The position numbers and the translations under genes are program-made. This document shows, one piece after another, positions 60,015 to 64,000 of a DNA stretch of 64,000 bases. Numbering within the stretch: position 1 is the stretch's first letter; every line of letters begins with the position of its first letter. Origin of the DNA: Bacillota bacterium (GTDB lineage Bacteria > Bacillota > Clostridia > Oscillospirales > Acutalibacteraceae); contig JAEZGM010000042.1 of NCBI GenBank assembly GCA_023416955.1, forward strand, positions 124,001-188,000, read 5' to 3'. Under the pieces are notes generated by a model, which did not search any database, was not told where the DNA came from, and saw only the letters and a list, made by a program, of their open reading frames with translations.

Positions 60015-60065
60015 CAAGAGCCTTGCTTCCTACTCCGCCTATCGGAGGGGGAGGCAAGGCTCTTA
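60015..60065 (+). terminator. hairpin terminator after the GH25 gene
   Basis: AAGAGCCTTGC.TCC pairs with GGAGGCAAGGCTCTT with an inner stem. The T run is short. Confidence 0.65.
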
Positions 60066-60086
60066 CAAAATAAGGAGGGGAAGCGA

Positions 60087-61427
60087 ATGAACGTACGGCC
60101 GGAACGTACGGAAGAATATACTTCAGCACTGCTGGAGCATTATTCCGATCTGGTATACCGCATCGCGCTGTCAAAGCGGCAGGAACATACACAGGAAGTT
60201 TACCGTACGGTTTTCCTTCGCCTGATGGAGACTCCCGCGCCTTTTGAGGATGAAGCCGGGGAAAAGGACTGGCTGATCCGTACGACGGTTCAGCAAAGCC
60301 GCAGACCCTCTTTTTCCGCGCTGCTGCGTCACCGGGAAAAACCGGACGAGGACTCCATATTCCGGGCGCCGGAGCAGACGGAGCTTCCCCTGGAATTACT
60401 TGCGTATAATACAACAGATAGGATTATAATATATTTATATTACATAGAGGAGTATTGCCCGGCGGATATTGCGCGATTTTTAAATCAAAAGGAATCCGAG
60501 ATAAATAGCCGTCTGTCCCGATTACAGAGGGATTTTCCAATGAACGAGGTACAGGAAGGCGGCGAGAATAAAGTCCTTGACGCGTTTCGTGCTGTTCACG
60601 CGCCCAAAAATCTTGTCACTGAAACCGCGGCGGAAATGCGCTTCGGCGGGCGTGGGAAGCAGGCTGTCATAAAATACGTCGCAGGGGCAGTTGCAGTAGC
60701 CTTGGTGATTGCGGGGTTAATTATTCTCCCTAAATTAGAAAACGGCGGCGCGTGGCTCACACAGGGCACACAATCAGCACAGCCTGTTCAGTCCGCTGAA
60801 ACGGAAAAGGGGGTTACATTTTCCCTGTATCTTGACGAAGGAGAAAGTTCGCTGGAAACCCAAATTCCAGCCGACGGCACGGCGGTCTCTGTTCCGAAGA
60901 ATGGTTTATACAGCATTTCCGGCTCAGGCGGAACCGGGGACGGGAAACAGATGCGCTGGGAAGAACAGTTTGATTTTAACCTTCGCTGCTCCGGCCGCCC
61001 GGATATCAAGCGAGTAACTTATACTGCCGTGAACTGTGAATTTATTAAAAAGATCTTTTTTACAGAGGCACAGGTAAAAAGCAGGGAAGCATACCGCTAT
61101 ACGGATGGTACAATATGGAATTCAGATCAGGGGGATGGCATGACAGTCTCCTACGGATTTACGCCCATCGGTTATGTATATTCCGCGGACTTTCTGGAGC
61201 AGGCCAATGCGATCAACTTTGGGTTAAAGACCTCCTATACAGAAGAGGCGAGCAATGAGTCCGCTCTCGGTCAAGTGGATTGGGAAAAGTTATCGGTGAA
61301 CAGCCAGAAGGCATACGAAAAAATGTGCATTCAAGCAGATATTGAACTGGAAAGCGGAACCGTTGTTCGCAGAACCATTCGGTTTTCAAGAAACGGGAAT
61401 GACGTTCGAGTATGGGTGGAGCAATAA
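60087..61427 (+). CDS. ECF-type sigma-like protein fused to a transmembrane and extracytoplasmic domain
   Basis: 446 residues. Residues ~12-75 look like sigma region 2 (LLEHYSDLVYRIALSKRQE...YRTVFLRLM, ending DWLIRTTVQQSRR), and ~98-150 like region 4 (LLAYNTTDRIIIYLYYIEEYCPADIARFLN, then ESEINSRLSRLQRDF), a form typical of extracytoplasmic-function sigma factors. A short helical linker (NKVLDAFRAVHAPKNLVTETAAEM) leads to one membrane helix (about 196-214). The last ~230 residues are beta-rich and outside. This merges a sigma-like part with the layout of a membrane anti-sigma/DUF4179-like protein. ATG after AAGGAGGGGAAGCGA. Whether it acts as a sigma factor is unknown. Confidence 0.72.
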   Translation: MNVRPERTEEYTSALLEHYSDLVYRIALSKRQEHTQEVYRTVFLRLMETPAPFEDEAGEKDWLIRTTVQQSRRPSFSALLRHREKPDEDSIFRAPEQTELPLELLAYNTTDRIIIYLYYIEEYCPADIARFLNQKESEINSRLSRLQRDFPMNEVQEGGENKVLDAFRAVHAPKNLVTETAAEMRFGGRGKQAVIKYVAGAVAVALVIAGLIILPKLENGGAWLTQGTQSAQPVQSAETEKGVTFSLYLDEGESSLETQIPADGTAVSVPKNGLYSISGSGGTGDGKQMRWEEQFDFNLRCSGRPDIKRVTYTAVNCEFIKKIFFTEAQVKSREAYRYTDGTIWNSDQGDGMTVSYGFTPIGYVYSADFLEQANAINFGLKTSYTEEASNESALGQVDWEKLSVNSQKAYEKMCIQADIELESGTVVRRTIRFSRNGNDVRVWVEQ

Positions 61428-61444
61428 TCATATAATAGTATAGA

Positions 61445-61475
61445 ATACGCCGGGTGAATCAATCGCCCGGCGTAT
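61445..61475 (+). terminator. hairpin after the sigma-fusion gene
   Basis: ATACGCCGGG pairs with CCCGGCGTAT; the T run is poor. Confidence 0.5.
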
Positions 61476-61579
61476 GTGTGATTGAATTCCAGGGGTGAGA
61501 GCATGGGCTGTATCTCGACAATCTCCCTTACACGAAATTTACGGATAAGTACGTCAGTTTCAACGTAATAATGCAGAGA

Positions 61580-61607
61580 AAAAAGGACACGGAAACCGTG
61601 TCCTTTT
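61580..61607. terminator. bidirectional terminator between convergent genes
   Basis: AAAAGGACACGG pairs with CCGTGTCCTTTT, 3-nt loop. It ends the minus-strand GH76 gene and the plus-strand transcript. The rest of 61428-61579 shows nothing recognisable. Confidence 0.85.
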
Positions 61608-61637
61608 CATATGATGATACCTGTTTTGGAGGCGTTT

Positions 61638-63977
61638 TTAGCGTACCAGAATCTTATCTACATTGATGTATGCTTTATCGTTCCAGTAGACGCGGTATTC
61701 CAGTTTATCGGTTGAGTTTGCACCGGAAAAGTTCAGAATAAAGTCCTGATAAACCCTGTCCTGCCGGAACATATTTCTTGTAATCGTCTGCTGTGTCAGA
61801 ACAGTACCGGTGTCCGCATCGCGTACATCGATTGTGACAACGTCATCGTTATTGGCCGAATGATTGTCGATCATCATTCTGTACACGATACTTCTGGAAC
61901 CCTCAGCCGCTTTTTGATAAGGGCCGTAAATCATGAATCCAGCTGAATCAGCGTTTGTGTCTGCCGACCATCCGGCGCCGCCTGCACGGCCCACGTTGTG
62001 CGACAATTCGCTGCCTTCCGCCTCATAAGCCTGATTGATACCCTTAAATTCAGCGTAGCTAAAGTTGCACACATAGTTTTTACCTGCCCCGGTCTTGAAG
62101 ACAAAGTATACAGTGTGCTTTCCGGTAGCCCCAGTTAGCTCGGCCGTTACCGTTGCGTAATCGTTCCAGGTTCCGATAACGGGAGCGGTGAGCGTTCCCA
62201 CTAAGGATCCCGTTGTGCTGTCAAGCCGCACCTCGATCGTCCCGCCGGCATCGTAGCTGGTTGCAATTCTTGCGTTGACAGCTTTTGCTCCGGCGGTGCC
62301 GAAGTCTACGTTCTGAAAAGAAACATAGGTATTATTCTGAATATTATTGAGGCATTTTCCGCCTTCGGGGGATCCTCCCAGACCGATTGTGCCGCTCTTC
62401 CCGCTGGATTGAGCCGCTTCCAGCGCGCGGAAACGGTATGGCTCCACAGCGGCAGTGCTTTTTACGAAATAAAACTTGTCAAGATTACAGACATATTGAT
62501 ACCCCGAGGCCGTACGGAAGATCAGATACACGTCATGTACGCCGGTGGCGCTCCCGATGTCGGTATCCATATAGCGGTAATTGCCCCAGCTGCCGGTTTG
62601 CTGAAGGTTCAGCGTCCCCAAAAGGGCGCCGGCGGGACTGTCGAGCCTGACGTCTATAAAACCGCCGGCGTCATTATTGACCGAAACTCTCGCTTTAAAC
62701 CCATTCGTTCCGCCTGAACCGAAGTCAACATTCTTGAATTCGGCGTAATTGTTGTTCTGGATTCCGCCCAGATTTTTATCCGCCCCATTTCCGGAATCAA
62801 CGCTCATAGCTGGTGTTCTGGCGTCGGAGCTTTCGGCTTCGACCACGGTGTAGGCATCGCGGTTGGCCGAAGAGGTGTTCGTCGGGCAGACTTGAAGCAG
62901 GTCTGCCGCTCCGGCAGCTTCACAGGCAAAAATATTCCCCGTGCCGGCATAGGCGTTCCAGTCCCGAACGGTCAAATTTCTGGTAGTGTCCCTGTGGGCC
63001 CAGGCCATATCCGCGTTTTTTTGCAGCCAGGGAAGGTACTGTGTCTGTCCCTCATTCACCAGCATCATGACATATCGGACGGCAATCGCCTTCGAAATTC
63101 CCTGATCGTTCATGTCCATTTCCGCAGGAAGAATTCCTTCCTCGTCGCCCATGACGTTCTTCAGGTAATTGCAGGCTTTAATTGCGTCGGTCAGGTAAGC
63201 GCTCTGATTCGTCGCCTGATAAAGGAACAGCCCCGCGCCGATCATCGTGCCCTGATTATAACTGAAATTCATTGGATCAATGATTCCAGACGGGAATTGC
63301 TTGCTGTCCGCGACCGATCCGGTATTTTCGTCAAACAGTGTGCTTTTCTGGAACTGATATACGGTTTCTGCCTTGCTTAGATATGAGCTGTCGCCTGAAT
63401 CCGCCGCAAGCTTGCAGGCAGCAATGACAAACGGGCCTTCGGCGCATGCGTTTTTAGAGGAGTGCTGTACGCTTGTCCACCAGATTCCGCCGTCGCTCGC
63501 GTCATATTCAGTGGACCAGATCTTGTCTATTCCGGCTTTGGCGGTCGTTAGGTATGTATTGTTTCCGGTGATTTCATATGCTCTCAGCATACCGATAATC
63601 CACCACAGCATATCGTCGTTTGCAAACCAGACGGATGTATTGTTCCAGTCAAAATTTGCGTATGTGGCGGCCCCACCCTGATACACCTCGTTGAGTTGTG
63701 TCAGATAAGACGGATTTTTGGTTCTCTGGTAGGCGTCCATTACGATATCCCATTCACACGCCTGTACCCAGATATCTTCATCCTTGGAGTGGTTGGTGTC
63801 GTCCCAGAACAGCTTCTTGGACGAATTCCAGAATGCGTTATTGAATGCTGTCATTGCGGTATCTGCATTAGAGGCCGTAAAGGCATACGCCGGTGCTGCC
63901 GCGAGAGTTACGGTTGTGGCCAGCGTTGTAACAGACAAAACGCAGGCCGCTAACTTTTTTCCAAGATTTCTTTTCAA
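61638..63977 (-). CDS. secreted GH76 alpha-1,6-mannanase-like enzyme with CBM6-like modules
   Basis: 779 residues. Starts at TTG 63977 with AGGAGG 8 nt upstream. Signal peptide with a cut near APAYA (~32). The GH76 domain covers ~35-370, with the paired catalytic Asp in WFANDDMLWWIIGM (121-122) and GGIWWTSVQHSSKNACAEGPFV. Two tandem CBM6-like modules follow (about 378-515 and 522-650), each with an N...YAEFKNVDFG/TYVSFQNVDFG turn and a DVRLDSPAG/EVRLDSTTG strand. A third beta module (YEAEGSELSHN...) ends the chain. Probably digests alpha-mannan from fungal or plant-associated sources outside the cell. Its own promoter lies beyond the window edge. Confidence 0.85.
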   Translation of the reverse strand: MKRNLGKKLAACVLSVTTLATTVTLAAAPAYAFTASNADTAMTAFNNAFWNSSKKLFWDDTNHSKDEDIWVQACEWDIVMDAYQRTKNPSYLTQLNEVYQGGAATYANFDWNNTSVWFANDDMLWWIIGMLRAYEITGNNTYLTTAKAGIDKIWSTEYDASDGGIWWTSVQHSSKNACAEGPFVIAACKLAADSGDSSYLSKAETVYQFQKSTLFDENTGSVADSKQFPSGIIDPMNFSYNQGTMIGAGLFLYQATNQSAYLTDAIKACNYLKNVMGDEEGILPAEMDMNDQGISKAIAVRYVMMLVNEGQTQYLPWLQKNADMAWAHRDTTRNLTVRDWNAYAGTGNIFACEAAGAADLLQVCPTNTSSANRDAYTVVEAESSDARTPAMSVDSGNGADKNLGGIQNNNYAEFKNVDFGSGGTNGFKARVSVNNDAGGFIDVRLDSPAGALLGTLNLQQTGSWGNYRYMDTDIGSATGVHDVYLIFRTASGYQYVCNLDKFYFVKSTAAVEPYRFRALEAAQSSGKSGTIGLGGSPEGGKCLNNIQNNTYVSFQNVDFGTAGAKAVNARIATSYDAGGTIEVRLDSTTGSLVGTLTAPVIGTWNDYATVTAELTGATGKHTVYFVFKTGAGKNYVCNFSYAEFKGINQAYEAEGSELSHNVGRAGGAGWSADTNADSAGFMIYGPYQKAAEGSRSIVYRMMIDNHSANNDDVVTIDVRDADTGTVLTQQTITRNMFRQDRVYQDFILNFSGANSTDKLEYRVYWNDKAYINVDKILVR

Positions 63978-64000
63978 TATAAATACCTCCTGCCTATTTG

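Noticed and set aside
1..64000. CRISPR array, prophage, rRNA operon or insertion-sequence transposase
   Set aside because: None found: no regular spaced repeats, phage genes, rRNA sequence or transposase domains were seen.

Overview
The window looks like the replication-origin region of a mid-GC, low-complexity-lipoprotein-rich Clostridia chromosome, most like the Oscillospiraceae/Ruminococcaceae. The reasons are the dnaA/dnaN/recF/remB/gyrB/gyrA block reading left, the rpmH/rnpA/yidD/yidC/jag/mnmE/mnmG/rsmG/noc/parA/parB block reading right, a class III anaerobic ribonucleotide reductase, a remB (DUF370) gene, many Ser-rich lipoproteins, and a c-di-GMP riboswitch of Clostridia type. The genus assignment is an inference; no rRNA gene is present.

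Layout. 1-1.8 kb: end of a MazG-like pyrophosphohydrolase, then an HxlR regulator and an aldo/keto reductase. 1.9-4.9 kb: nrdDG behind a strong promoter with two NrdR-box-like sites. 5-11.7 kb: a BTAD regulator with a degenerate GGDEF-like end, a transglutaminase lipoprotein, and a small type IV pilus/type II secretion-like operon (PilC, four pilin-like proteins, PilT). 11.8-13.7 kb (minus): acetyltransferase and a CLC-F-like channel/antiporter. 13.9-18.7 kb (minus): a gliding-type ABC exporter (ATPase, permease, GldG-like protein, DUF4340 protein). 19.1-20.2 kb: a divergent DUF1015-like protein. 20.5-34.1 kb (minus): the left origin arm from dnaA to gyrA, with extra membrane proteins inserted beside gyrA and gyrB. 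34.5-48.3 kb (plus): the right origin arm, continuing into serS, an acyl-ACP thioesterase and guaB. 48.4-48.8 kb: three tRNAs. 48.9-53.1 kb: gap and a pstSCA set without pstB or phoU. 53.3-56.6 kb (minus): a three-gene operon (STAS-like, KASIII-like, acyl-CoA ligase) behind a promoter, a c-di-GMP-I riboswitch and a terminator. 56.8-61.4 kb: lipoproteins, a GH25 lysozyme, and an ECF-sigma-like protein fused to a membrane and extracytoplasmic domain. 61.6-64 kb (minus): a secreted GH76 alpha-mannanase with carbohydrate-binding modules.

Two families of short palindromic, MITE-like repeats are scattered through the intergenic spaces. Family A is 71 bp (three copies) and family B is about 95 bp (four copies plus a deleted one). 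One family A copy, upstream of parA, carries a deleted family B element inside it. The divergence of gene directions at dnaA/rpmH places the origin at about 32.2-34.5 kb. parS-like sites lie upstream of parA, inside mnmG and inside the DUF1015-like gene.

The most promising unusual system is the c-di-GMP-controlled operon at 53.3-56.6 kb. Its ketosynthase-III-like enzyme keeps the nucleophilic Cys but appears to have lost the His and Asn needed for decarboxylative condensation, which suggests an acyltransferase working with the neighbouring acyl-CoA ligase. Next are the PilT-only pilus-like operon and the sigma-factor/transmembrane fusion.
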